A stretch of DNA of 64,000 nucleotides from Leifsonia tongyongensis. GTDB lineage: Bacteria; Actinomycetota; Actinomycetes; Actinomycetales; Microbacteriaceae. The notes under the pieces are model-generated. The model made no database searches and was not told the origin of the DNA. It worked only from the letters and a program-made list of their open reading frames with translations. The position numbers and the translations under genes are program-made. The stretch covers positions 124,001 to 188,000 of the forward strand of contig NZ_JAAGWY010000003.1 of NCBI RefSeq assembly GCF_010686705.1. The letters run 5' to 3'. Of this stretch, positions 51,604-59,490 are shown one piece after another (position 1 is the first letter of the stretch; every line of letters starts with the position of its first letter).

Positions 51604-51612
51604 TGGTAGTTT
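51604..51612 (+). promoter_or_regulatory. Extended -10 TGGTAGTTT of manA
   Basis: TAGTTT (51607-51612) preceded by TGG; the leader to the manA ATG is about 23 nt and contains GAAAGGGA. The same nonamer precedes the wbpD-type gene. Confidence 0.4.
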
Positions 51613-51641
51613 GGTCTAACGATCGAAAGGGACCGTCTCGG

Positions 51642-52877
51642 ATGTTTGTGCGCATCGGCAACACCCCTCGCGACTACGACTGGGGGTCGCGGACCGCGAT
51701 CGCGGAACTGCTCGGATCCGTCCCGTCGGGGGCGCCGGAGGCGGAGCTGTGGCTGGGTGCGCATCCGGGTTCGCCGAGTGCCATCCTCGATTCTGCCGAG
51801 ACGGATGGGGCGCGTGACCTCGCTACGTGGATCGACCGTGAACCGCGCCTCGCCCTCGGGGAGACCGCGGCGGCCGGCGAGAAGCCGCACCTCCCCTACT
51901 TGATGAAAGTACTTGCGGCAGACCGGCCGCTGTCGCTCCAGGCGCATCCGTCCAGCGGGCAGGCCGGAGAGGGCTTCGCCCGCGAGAACGCCCGCGGTCT
52001 GCCCCTCGATTCGCCGGAGCGCAATTACAAGGACGCGTTCCACAAGCCCGAGCTCATCTACGCGCTGAGCGAGACCTTCGACGCGCTGAGCGGCTATCGC
52101 GACCCGGCAGTGAGCGCACGCGTGCTCGACGCGCTCGCCGAGGGGTCGGACCCCGAAGGCCTCAGGCTCGTGGGCCTTCTGACGGGCCGCCTGCGGCACG
52201 CCCCCGCGGGAGAGGCGCTCCGCGACTCGACCGCGTGGCTCCTCGGAGCGGATCCGGACGTCCGGTCCCTCGTCGAGGTCGTGACCGGCGCTGCGGCACG
52301 ACGCGGCACGGCTGGTGACCCTGAGGTCGCTTCGGCGGCCGACACCGTCGCGATGCTCGCGCAGGCGTTCCCCGGCGACCCCGGCATCGTGCTCGCCCTG
52401 CTGCTCAACCGGATCGCCCTGAGGCGCGGCGAGGTGCTCTACCTCCCGGCAGGAAACATCCACGCCTACCTGCACGGGCTCGGGATCGAACTGATGGCGG
52501 CCTCGGACAACGTTCTGCGCGGCGGCCTCACGAGCAAGCGCGTCGATGTGCCCGAACTGCTCGCGGTACTCGACTTCTCGCCGTTCACTGCGAAGCCCCT
52601 GGAGCCGGAGTCGCCGGCACCGGGGCTCGAGACCTATCGTCCCGACGTCCCCGATTTCGCGCTCGACGTCGTGCAGCTCGACGGCGCCGTGTCGTCGGTG
52701 ACCGTCCGGCTACCGGGAGCTGCGACAGCTGTCTGCACCGAAGGGTCACTCGAGTTCCGGGGGGCGAGCCACGCCGTCCGCCTGTCGCGCGGCGAAGCAA
52801 TGTTCGTGACACCGGACGAGCGCGAGCTCGTGATCTCCGGGTCGGGTACCGTGTTCATCGCCGTCCCGAACCGCTAG
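51642..52877 (+). CDS. manA: Mannose-6-phosphate isomerase, class I
   Basis: 411 residues. Type I PMI signature residues are visible: RDYDWGSRTAIAELLG near the start, LQAHPSSGQAGEGFARENA, and NYKDAFHKPELIYALS with zinc-ligand His and Glu. The C-terminal cupin half has LYLPAGNIHAYLHGLGIELMA with another zinc-ligand His. It interconverts fructose-6-P and mannose-6-P, feeding ManB and GDP-mannose. ATG 51642 follows GAAAGGGA. A perfect palindrome lies 58 bp upstream, shared with the divergent dehydrogenase gene. Confidence 0.94.
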   Translation: MFVRIGNTPRDYDWGSRTAIAELLGSVPSGAPEAELWLGAHPGSPSAILDSAETDGARDLATWIDREPRLALGETAAAGEKPHLPYLMKVLAADRPLSLQAHPSSGQAGEGFARENARGLPLDSPERNYKDAFHKPELIYALSETFDALSGYRDPAVSARVLDALAEGSDPEGLRLVGLLTGRLRHAPAGEALRDSTAWLLGADPDVRSLVEVVTGAAARRGTAGDPEVASAADTVAMLAQAFPGDPGIVLALLLNRIALRRGEVLYLPAGNIHAYLHGLGIELMAASDNVLRGGLTSKRVDVPELLAVLDFSPFTAKPLEPESPAPGLETYRPDVPDFALDVVQLDGAVSSVTVRLPGAATAVCTEGSLEFRGASHAVRLSRGEAMFVTPDERELVISGSGTVFIAVPNR

Positions 52878-52922
52878 GCCGCCGCGATAGGGTTCTTGTT
52901 TCGGACCATCGAGGAGGGCGCC

Positions 52923-53885
52923 ATGGCGTGGTTGGTGACGGGCGGGGCGGGCTACATCGGTTCGCATGTGGTCAGGGCGTTCCGCGAGGAAGGGATCGAC
53001 GTCGTCGTGGTCGACGACCTGTCGAGCGGGCACGCCGAGTTCGTTCCGGTCGATGTTCCCTTCTATCGGGGGACGCTGCTCGACGGTGAGCTCCTCGAGA
53101 CCGTCTTCCGCGAGCACAGAATCGCGGGGGTCGTGCACATCGCGGGGTTCAAGTACGCCGGCGTCTCCGTGCAGCGGCCCCTCCACACGTACGAGCAGAA
53201 CGTCACCGCGACGGCAGTGCTGCTCGCCGCGATGCAGGAGGCGGGGATCGACGCGATCGTCTTCTCGTCGAGCGCCGCCGTCTATGGGACCCCTGACACC
53301 GACCTCGTCACCGAGGAGACGCCCCGGTCACCCGAGTCGCCCTATGGGGAGTCGAAGCTCATCGGGGAGTGGCTGCTGCGCGACCAGGGCGTGGCCGTCG
53401 GGCTTCGTCACACCTCTCTGCGCTATTTCAACGTCGTCGGCTCCGGCTCGGTCGAGCTCAGGGACACCAGCCCCCACAACCTGTTCCCGATGGTGTTCGA
53501 TGCCCTCGTCGACGGGCGCACCCCGCGCATCAACGGGAACGACTACCCGACTCCGGACGGAACCTGCGTGCGCGACTACATCCATGTCTCGGATCTGGCG
53601 GTCTCGCATGTGGCAGCGGCGAAACGCCTGGATGCGGGCGAGCGGGTGGAGCCCGTCTACAACCTCGGGAGCGGTGACGGGGTGTCGGTGGGCGAGATCA
53701 TGGCCACGGTGGCCTCCGTGACCGGAATTCCCTTCACCCCAGAAGTGGGGCCGCGACGAGCGGGGGATCCAGCCCGTATTGTCGCATCAGGCCAACTCGC
53801 GGCCAGAGACCTCGACTGGCGGATGCGCCACTCTCTGACCGAGATGGTAGACAGCGCATGGGCTGCACGGCAGGCCGTTTCCTGA
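52923..53885 (+). CDS. galE: UDP-glucose 4-epimerase (copy 2)
   Basis: 320 residues. NAD motif GGAGYIGSHVVRAF (6-19), IAGFKYAGVSVQRPLHTYEQN, VFSSSAAVYGTPDTD, SPYGESKLIGEWLL with Tyr/Lys, and RYFNVVGSGSVELRD. The C-terminal TPDGTCVRDYIHVSDLA matches GalE. ATG 52923 is placed after GAGGAGG. It is not coupled to copy 1 at 38596, and differs from it mainly in the middle. It is 45 bp after manA and likely in the same unit. Confidence 0.94.
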   Translation: MAWLVTGGAGYIGSHVVRAFREEGIDVVVVDDLSSGHAEFVPVDVPFYRGTLLDGELLETVFREHRIAGVVHIAGFKYAGVSVQRPLHTYEQNVTATAVLLAAMQEAGIDAIVFSSSAAVYGTPDTDLVTEETPRSPESPYGESKLIGEWLLRDQGVAVGLRHTSLRYFNVVGSGSVELRDTSPHNLFPMVFDALVDGRTPRINGNDYPTPDGTCVRDYIHVSDLAVSHVAAAKRLDAGERVEPVYNLGSGDGVSVGEIMATVASVTGIPFTPEVGPRRAGDPARIVASGQLAARDLDWRMRHSLTEMVDSAWAARQAVS

Positions 53886-53992
53886 TCATTCACAGGAAAC
53901 AGGGGTAGAACACCCGGGCGTGTCGCGATTGTTGCCGTCCGTCGGCGCGTCGCAAACCCTCGAGGGCCAGTTGAGGCTTTACGATTCGCGAC

Positions 53993-54021
53993 TTGACTAG
54001 TGAGAATTACACGGGTGTAAT
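53993..54021 (+). promoter_or_regulatory. Sigma-A-type promoter of whiB (TTGACT-N17-TGTAAT)
   Basis: -35 TTGACT (53993-53998) and -10 TGTAAT (54016-54021) are spaced by 17 bp, the best promoter in the window. Predicted transcription starts about 54028, giving a leader of roughly 45 nt. Confidence 0.75.
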
Positions 54022-54022
54022 T
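54005..54022. promoter_or_regulatory. Perfect 18-bp palindrome AATTACACGGGTGTAATT covering the whiB -10
   Basis: Eight-base arms with a 2-bp centre (GG) are embedded across the spacer and the -10 of the whiB promoter. The A/T-rich arms stand out from the GC-rich surroundings. This is a strong operator candidate for a dimeric repressor. Confidence 0.7.
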
Positions 54023-54073
54023 ACTTACAACACGTCCGCTGACGTGGATGCACGATATGGGTGGGAGATCGAT

Positions 54074-54394
54074 ATGGCTGGTCCGGAATATCGCTCTGGG
54101 GTACCCGACGACTGGTTTGTCGATCCCGTCAGGCTGGGAGTGCCCGGGGTTCGACAGTCGGTCGACGACGACAACCCGCTGGCGTGGCAGTCGGATTCGT
54201 TGTGCGCACAGACCGATCCTGAGGCGTTCTTCCCTGAAAAGGGCGGGTCGACCCGCGATGCGAAGAAGATCTGCGCCTCGTGCGAGGTCCGCGCACAGTG
54301 TCTCGAGTACGCGCTCGCCAACGACGAGCGGTTCGGCATCTGGGGCGGCCTCTCCGAGCGCGAGCGCCGCAAGCTGCGCAAGCGCGCCGTCTGA
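54074..54394 (+). CDS. whiB: WhiB-family iron-sulfur transcriptional regulator (WhiB2/WhmD-like)
   Basis: 106 residues. The Wbl domain has four Cys: LCAQTDPEAFFPEKGGS, ICASCEVRAQCLEYAL, with the C-x(n)-C-x2-C-x5-C spacing, then the G-I-W-G-G-L-S-E-R-E-R-R turn and a short basic tail ending KLRKRAV that touches DNA. The [4Fe-4S] cluster protein binds the primary sigma factor. The neighbours (manA, manB, DUF3499) match the WhiB2 context of mycobacteria, where the orthologue affects division and septation. ATG 54074 is used because the upstream TTG frame runs through the promoter and palindrome. Confidence 0.9.
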   Translation: MAGPEYRSGVPDDWFVDPVRLGVPGVRQSVDDDNPLAWQSDSLCAQTDPEAFFPEKGGSTRDAKKICASCEVRAQCLEYALANDERFGIWGGLSERERRKLRKRAV

Positions 54395-54402
54395 TTTCCG
54401 GC

Positions 54403-54435
54403 GCGCCCGTACGCTGACACGTGATCCACGGGCGC
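54403..54435. repeat. Inverted repeat after whiB, possible terminator
   Basis: GCGCCCGT (54403-54410) pairs with ACGGGCGC (54428-54435) across a 17-nt loop. It lies between the whiB stop and the next gene and covers the alternative GTG start at 54421. Confidence 0.35.
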
Positions 54436-54440
54436 CAACT

Positions 54441-54446
54441 TAGGCT
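54441..54446 (+). promoter_or_regulatory. -10 hexamer TAGGCT, probable leaderless promoter
   Basis: TAGGCT ends 7 nt before ATG 54454 and lies downstream of the alternative GTG 54421, which favours the ATG as the true start. Confidence 0.45.
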
Positions 54447-54453
54447 GTCTCCG

Positions 54454-57400
54454 ATGTATCCGAGAGTCACAGCCGTCATCGTCGCCCGCAATGGAGGCGA
54501 CCACCTTCAGCGCACGCTCGACGCCCTCGCAGCCCAGACGCGACAGCCCGACGTGATCGTCGCCGTCGACTGCGCATCGACCGACGATGCGGCCCAGCTT
54601 CTCGCCGCATCCGCCCCCACCCACCTCGTGTCGCTCCAGGAGAAGCTGCCCTTCGGCGCCGCTGTCGCGACAGGGCTCCGCGTCACGCCGCCCGCGTCCA
54701 GCGAGCACGACTGGCTCTGGCTCCTCGCTCAGGACACGGCACCGGAACCGGGAGCCCTCGAAGCCCTTCTCGGCGCGGTCGAGGTGTCGCCCTCGGTGGC
54801 GGCGGCGGGCCCGAAGCTCGTCGAATGGGACGACCGCAACACGATCCGCGAGTACGGCGAAGCGATGACCCAGTTCGGGACCGCCGTGAACCTGGTCGAG
54901 AACGAACTCGACCAGGCACAGCACGATGGCCTGAGCGACGTCCTCGCCGTCTCGCCCGCCGGGCTCATCGTGCGGCAGTCGGTCTGGGACGAACTCGGCG
55001 GCTTCGATCCGGCGCTTCCGGTGGTCGACGACGGCCTGGACTTCTGCGTGAGGGTGCGCCTCGCCGGTTTCCGGGTGGTCCTCGTCCCCTCGGCCCGCAT
55101 CGCGATCGCGGGTGACGGCGTGGCAGGACCGAACTCGTCCCGCAAGGGCCGTGTGCGCCGGAGGCTGATCCGCGCGCGCCGCGCGGCGCAGCTCCATCGG
55201 CGGATGGTCTATGCGCCGGCCGCCGCTGTGCCGATCCACTGGCTCAGCCTGGTCCCCCTGGCCTTCTTCCGTTCGATCGGGCGTATCGTCGGCAAAGAAC
55301 CGGGTGCGATCACCGGGGAGTTCGCAGCCGCGTTCCGGACGGCGTTCGCGGGAATCCGTGTCAGCTCTGCGCGGCGCAACCTGGCCCGCCACCGGGTGGT
55401 GGGCTGGGCGGCCATCGCGCCCCTGCGCATCCCGATCGCCGAGGTGCGGCGCGCCCGCGCGCTGAAGCGGGAGGCGGCCTACGTCACGCTCCAGGGCGAG
55501 CGGCGCGACCTCAACTTCTTCGGCGGAGGCGGCGCCTGGGTCGTCCTCGCCGCAGCAGTGCTCGGGATCGCGCTGTTCTTCCCGCTGCTCGGGTCCGACG
55601 CTCTCGCCGGCGGCGCGCTGCTTCCCATGCCGTCGAGCGTCGGCGACCTGTGGAACACGCTCGGCTACGGCTGGCGCGATGTCGGGCTCGGCTTCGTCGG
55701 CGCCGCCGATCCCTTCGCGGCTGTGCTCGCCGTGTTCGGGACACTGACGTTCTGGCAGCCGTCGCTCTTCCTCGTCGTTCTCTACTTCGCTGCGCTGCCG
55801 CTGGCAGCACTCGGTGCCTGGATGCTCGCATCCCGTCTCACCCAACGCTCCAGCCTGCGCGCGTTCGCCGCCCTGGCCTGGGCGATCGCGCCACCCCTTC
55901 TGATCGCCATGCAGACCGGCCGCCCCGCCGCGATCCTGGCCCATCTGCTTCTGCCGTGGCTGTTCTTCGCCGGTCTGTCGGCTGCGCGCTCGTGGGCTGC
56001 GGCAGGCACGACGGCACTGCTGGCCGCTGCGACGGTCGCCTGCGCACCCTCGCTCATTCCAGCGCTCCTCGTCATCTGGGTGATCGCCCTCGTGCTGAGC
56101 CGCCGTCGATTCGCGCGGCTCATCGTGGTGCTGATTCCGTCAGCCGTTCTGTTCGCTCCGCTGGTCTGGCAGCAGGCGCTGCGGGGCGCGTGGGTCTCGG
56201 TGTTCGCGGATCCGGGCGTGGTGACGGAGAGCAGGCCCGTCCCCGCCTGGCAGCTCGCGCTCGGGTTTCCCGACGGGATGCTCGGGGGATGGCATGCCGT
56301 GGCGACCGCCCTCCACATCTCGGGGGTCGCCCCGAACGTCGTCGTAGCCGTGCTGCTCGCCCCGCTGGCCATCCTGGCCCTGCTGTCGCTCTTCCTGCGC
56401 GGTTCATCGCGCGCCGTCCTCGCCCTCGTGGTCGCGCTGCTCGGGTTTGCGACGGCGGTCGCGGCCACCCTCGTCTCGGTCTCCGTGTCGGCATCCGTGG
56501 CTGTGCTCATCTGGCCGGGCACGGGAGTCAGCCTGTACTGGCTCGGGCTCGTGTGCGCCGCGATCATCGGGCTGGGAGCCGTCGGCCGGTTCGCCGCGCT
56601 TCCGGCATTCGCCGCACTCGCGACCATCGCCATCGCCGCCACCCCGGCCGCTATCGCCATGCCGCTCGGCGTATCGTCCGTCCGGGCGAGCGACGGACGC
56701 ACGCTGCCCGCTGTCGTCACGGCGAACGCGTCGAGTGCTCCCCGAACCGGCACCCTGAGGCTCACGGCGCAGCCGGATGGCGGGATCGGAGCGGAGGTCC
56801 TGCGCGGTTCGGGTGCGACGCTGTCAGGCCAGAGCACGCTCAGCAGCACGGACCGCACCCTGTCCGACGAGGAACGCTCCCTCGCGACACTCGCCGGCAA
56901 CCTGTCGTCGAAGAGCGGCTTCGACCCGACCCAGCAGCTGAAATCCCTGGGGATCGACTACATCCTGCTCGCGCCGCCTGTCACGGCTCTCGGCGCCGAC
57001 GCCACTCCGGCGGCGAAGGCGACCGCACTGCGTGCCACGGTGGCGCTCGACGCCGACGCCGCACTCGTGCCGGTCGGCCCGACGGCGACGGGCGCACTCT
57101 GGAGCTTCGAGCGCGGAACGACGGACGCCCCGCCGGCAGCGCAGGTCCCGCCGGATGCGGGCGCCCCCTGGCGAACGATCGTTCTCGCTGTGCAAGCCGT
57201 GGTGATCGGACTGATCCTCCTGCTCTCCATCCCGACGCGGCGGACGTACGAGAGCCTCGCCGCGGAGTCCGTCCGCCGGCCGAAGGGGACGAAGAAGCCG
57301 GGTGGGGCGCCGGCCGCCGAGTCGGACGGCGAATCGGAACCCGATAGCGGTGACGAGGCTGAGGACGACGACGATGTCGTCGACTCCGGGTCGGCGCTCG

Positions 57401-57540
57401 ATGCCGATCTGGCGGACGACGACGAGCCCCTCGCCTGGCCCGATGAACGCGAAGAGCTGTCGGCATACGATCCGGTCGACGAGTGGGATCATCGCGAACC
57501 GGCGGTCGCCCGAGGGAACGGAGGCGACAGTGCCGACTAG
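54454..57540 (+). CDS. Large membrane-bound GT2-family glycosyltransferase
   Basis: 1028 residues. An N-terminal GT-A domain (about 1-300) has VTAVIVARNGGDHLQRTL, VDCASTDDAAQLL, LLAQDTAPEPGAL with the metal-binding acidic residue, and GLIVRQSVWDELGGFDPALPVVDDGLDF (in part). From about 380 there are some twelve hydrophobic helices, a Ser/Thr/Ala-rich extracellular region at about 740-860, one more helix near 905, and a highly acidic C-terminal tail (about 950-1028, rich in D and E). Proteins of this shape next to WhiB2 and DUF5719 are common in actinobacteria; the acceptor is unknown. The end overlaps the DUF5719 gene by 11 bp. Confidence 0.85.
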   Translation: MYPRVTAVIVARNGGDHLQRTLDALAAQTRQPDVIVAVDCASTDDAAQLLAASAPTHLVSLQEKLPFGAAVATGLRVTPPASSEHDWLWLLAQDTAPEPGALEALLGAVEVSPSVAAAGPKLVEWDDRNTIREYGEAMTQFGTAVNLVENELDQAQHDGLSDVLAVSPAGLIVRQSVWDELGGFDPALPVVDDGLDFCVRVRLAGFRVVLVPSARIAIAGDGVAGPNSSRKGRVRRRLIRARRAAQLHRRMVYAPAAAVPIHWLSLVPLAFFRSIGRIVGKEPGAITGEFAAAFRTAFAGIRVSSARRNLARHRVVGWAAIAPLRIPIAEVRRARALKREAAYVTLQGERRDLNFFGGGGAWVVLAAAVLGIALFFPLLGSDALAGGALLPMPSSVGDLWNTLGYGWRDVGLGFVGAADPFAAVLAVFGTLTFWQPSLFLVVLYFAALPLAALGAWMLASRLTQRSSLRAFAALAWAIAPPLLIAMQTGRPAAILAHLLLPWLFFAGLSAARSWAAAGTTALLAAATVACAPSLIPALLVIWVIALVLSRRRFARLIVVLIPSAVLFAPLVWQQALRGAWVSVFADPGVVTESRPVPAWQLALGFPDGMLGGWHAVATALHISGVAPNVVVAVLLAPLAILALLSLFLRGSSRAVLALVVALLGFATAVAATLVSVSVSASVAVLIWPGTGVSLYWLGLVCAAIIGLGAVGRFAALPAFAALATIAIAATPAAIAMPLGVSSVRASDGRTLPAVVTANASSAPRTGTLRLTAQPDGGIGAEVLRGSGATLSGQSTLSSTDRTLSDEERSLATLAGNLSSKSGFDPTQQLKSLGIDYILLAPPVTALGADATPAAKATALRATVALDADAALVPVGPTATGALWSFERGTTDAPPAAQVPPDAGAPWRTIVLAVQAVVIGLILLLSIPTRRTYESLAAESVRRPKGTKKPGGAPAAESDGESEPDSGDEAEDDDDVVDSGSALDADLADDDEPLAWPDEREELSAYDPVDEWDHREPAVARGNGGDSAD

Positions 57541-58972
57541 ACGAGGAATCGCCCGCGAAAGTGCGCGCGCCATCGCCGGTGTCGCCGGGATCGGCGTCGC
57601 CGCGCTTGCGATCGCCGGCGCGACCTGGCTTCCGTTGCACGGTTTCACCGTCACGCCGCCGTCGTCGACGGTCGTCCCCGTACCCACCGCCCAGGAACGC
57701 ACCTGCCCGGGACCACTCCTGACGCTCGCATCGAACTCCGCCGCAGCGACAGGGGCGGCCGCATTCGCTCCGCCGACCGTTGTCTACGGCACGAATACCG
57801 GAGCGGATGTGCGGACGCGTTCGCTCAAGCCCGTCGACGACACACAGGGCGAGAGCAACGGGACGCCGGTGACCCTGACCGTGCCGGCGCCGTCGGCGTC
57901 GTCCGCTCCACCACTCGTCGGGGCTGCGCAATCGCAGCAGGCCGCCCTGGAGGACTTCGCAGGCCTCGCGGCAGCGTCCTGCGACGAGGCGCGCCCTGAC
58001 TCCTGGCTCGTCGCAGGCGCCACGACCCTCGGTGAGACGAGCCTCGTGCTGCTCAGCAACCCGAGCTCGGTCCAGGCAACGGTCGACCTCTCGATCTACT
58101 CGGAGACGGGAACGGTGACGGCGCCTGGTGCGACGGGGATCGTCGTAGCCCCCGGCACCCAGCGCGTCATCCCGCTCGCCGGGCTCGCGCCCTCGGTCGC
58201 CGCACCCGTTGTGCACGTCGTGTCGCGTGGTGGTCGCGTGGTGGCCTCGCTGCAGCAGAGCGACATCGTCGGGATCGATCCTCACGGTGTGGAGCTCGTC
58301 GGAGCGACGGCCGCGCCCGCCGCCCACCAGGTCATCCCCGGAATGGTCATCCGCTCGCTGGCCGCCATCCAGTCCGCCCAGGGCGGCGAAGGCTACGGAA
58401 GCGACCTCCCGGCGGTCCGGGTCTTCGTCCCCGGCACGCAGGCTGCGACCGTGCGTGTCGGCGCACTCGGCGAGAAGGGGACGGCCATGGGCAACTCGTA
58501 CTCGGCGACCGTCAAGCCCGGCATCGTGACGGAGATCCCGCTCGACCATCTCAGCGACGGCAACTACACGGTCACCATCGACTCCACGCAGCCGATCGTC
58601 GCGGCCGCCCGAACCTCGACGGTCTCGGGCAAGGCCTTCGACTTCGGCTGGTTCGTCGCAACCGAGCAGGCCGACGACAGCTTCGTTGCGGCGGTGCCGC
58701 CCGGGCCCGGGGCGGTCCTGCACTTCGCGAACAGCGGAGAAGACGGGCCGACCGTGACGGTGAAGGTCGCGGTCAAGGGTGCGACGAAGACACTCGCCGT
58801 GCCGTCCGGTGGGAGCGCAGGGCTCACGATTCTCCAACCCGGCACGTACACGGTCACGGGAGCGAAAGGCCTCTACGTCTCCACCAGCCTCATCGGCAAG
58901 GGACTCGTGTCGTCGTTCCCGGTCAGCCCGCCCAGCCCGCTGGCGTCGCCGATCGAGGTCTACCCGAAATAG
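57530..58972 (+). CDS. DUF5719-family secreted or anchored protein
   Basis: 480 residues. The GTG start lies inside the end of the glycosyltransferase gene. An N-terminal hydrophobic segment (about 16-33) acts as signal anchor. The rest is predicted beta-rich, with repeats of Val/Ala-Thr-Val/Ile strands and VLLSNPSSVQATVDLSIYSE, PGTQRVIPLAGLAPS, and a C-terminal TVTGAKGLYVSTSLIG. It fits DUF5719, found beside the large glycosyltransferase in actinobacteria. The pair probably acts together on a wall glycan (inference). It ends 32 bp before a converging gene. Confidence 0.8.
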   Translation: MPTRRGIARESARAIAGVAGIGVAALAIAGATWLPLHGFTVTPPSSTVVPVPTAQERTCPGPLLTLASNSAAATGAAAFAPPTVVYGTNTGADVRTRSLKPVDDTQGESNGTPVTLTVPAPSASSAPPLVGAAQSQQAALEDFAGLAAASCDEARPDSWLVAGATTLGETSLVLLSNPSSVQATVDLSIYSETGTVTAPGATGIVVAPGTQRVIPLAGLAPSVAAPVVHVVSRGGRVVASLQQSDIVGIDPHGVELVGATAAPAAHQVIPGMVIRSLAAIQSAQGGEGYGSDLPAVRVFVPGTQAATVRVGALGEKGTAMGNSYSATVKPGIVTEIPLDHLSDGNYTVTIDSTQPIVAAARTSTVSGKAFDFGWFVATEQADDSFVAAVPPGPGAVLHFANSGEDGPTVTVKVAVKGATKTLAVPSGGSAGLTILQPGTYTVTGAKGLYVSTSLIGKGLVSSFPVSPPSPLASPIEVYPK

Positions 58973-59004
58973 CCCTCGCCAGGCGATAGCGCCGAGCCGG
59001 CGGC

Positions 59005-59448
59005 TCAGTAGTGGCGGAAACGCTCCGGCGCGAGATCCCAGGGGTCTTTGCCGAGCAGTTCGGCGACCGCACGGAAGACGCAGCTCTCCACGAGCATCCG
59101 CTGGTGCAGTTCGTCGTTGCGGTGCAGCTTGCTGAGCCGCTGGATGGGGACGCGGAAGAGGATGATGCGGCGCTCGCGCGGGTCCACCCGCCAGCGCTCC
59201 ACCCCGTCCGGACCGACCGCGTTGATCGGGGCCGCCGCGACTTCGAATCGAACGTGCTCGAGCTCCGCCGGCCAGATGCCCTTCAGATAGTCGGCCGTCG
59301 CCGCGACCGTCATGTCGAACAGGTCGATGCGGTTGTGCAGCATGGGCAGGTGCGGGCCGGTCACCGGCCCACGGGCGCCCCGGCCGTGACGGTTCCTCCA
59401 GCGCGCGGCCGCGGGCGGCTCACTGCTTGCGCGGCGGGAACGGGGCAT
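59005..59448 (-). CDS. Degenerate zincin-like protein (metallopeptidase-family fold, active site missing)
   Basis: 147 residues. The region RRIILFRVPIQRLSKLHRND followed by HQRMLVESCVFRAVAELLG matches the C-terminal helix of the small actinobacterial metallopeptidase family. Where catalytic members have HEIGHHFG, this protein reads VESCVFRAVAELLG, so the zinc ligands are lost. The start has an Arg-rich N-terminus (MPRSRRASSEP). TAGGAT lies 6 nt before the ATG, so transcription should be leaderless. It is divergent from the DUF3499 gene. A structural or binding role is an inference. Confidence 0.75.
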   Translation of the reverse strand: MPRSRRASSEPPAAARWRNRHGRGARGPVTGPHLPMLHNRIDLFDMTVAATADYLKGIWPAELEHVRFEVAAAPINAVGPDGVERWRVDPRERRIILFRVPIQRLSKLHRNDELHQRMLVESCVFRAVAELLGKDPWDLAPERFRHY

Positions 59449-59454
59449 GTCGTC

Positions 59455-59460
59455 ATCCTA
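59455..59460 (-). promoter_or_regulatory. -10 hexamer TAGGAT, probable leaderless promoter of the zincin-like gene
   Basis: TAGGAT on the minus strand ends 6 nt before the ATG at 59448. Confidence 0.45.
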
Positions 59461-59477
59461 CGACGCCGGGGCTCCGA

Positions 59478-59483
59478 TAGTCT
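59478..59483 (+). promoter_or_regulatory. -10 hexamer TAGTCT, probable leaderless promoter of DUF3499-manB
   Basis: TAGTCT ends 7 nt before the ATG at 59491, only 18 bp from the start of the divergent TAGGAT promoter. Confidence 0.45.
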
Positions 59484-59490
59484 GGGCGCG

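Noticed and set aside
53993-54073. N-terminal extension of WhiB from a TTG start
   Set aside because: The TTG is the first part of a -35 element and the extension would be translated from the promoter and palindrome; ATG 54074 gives a normal WhiB length.
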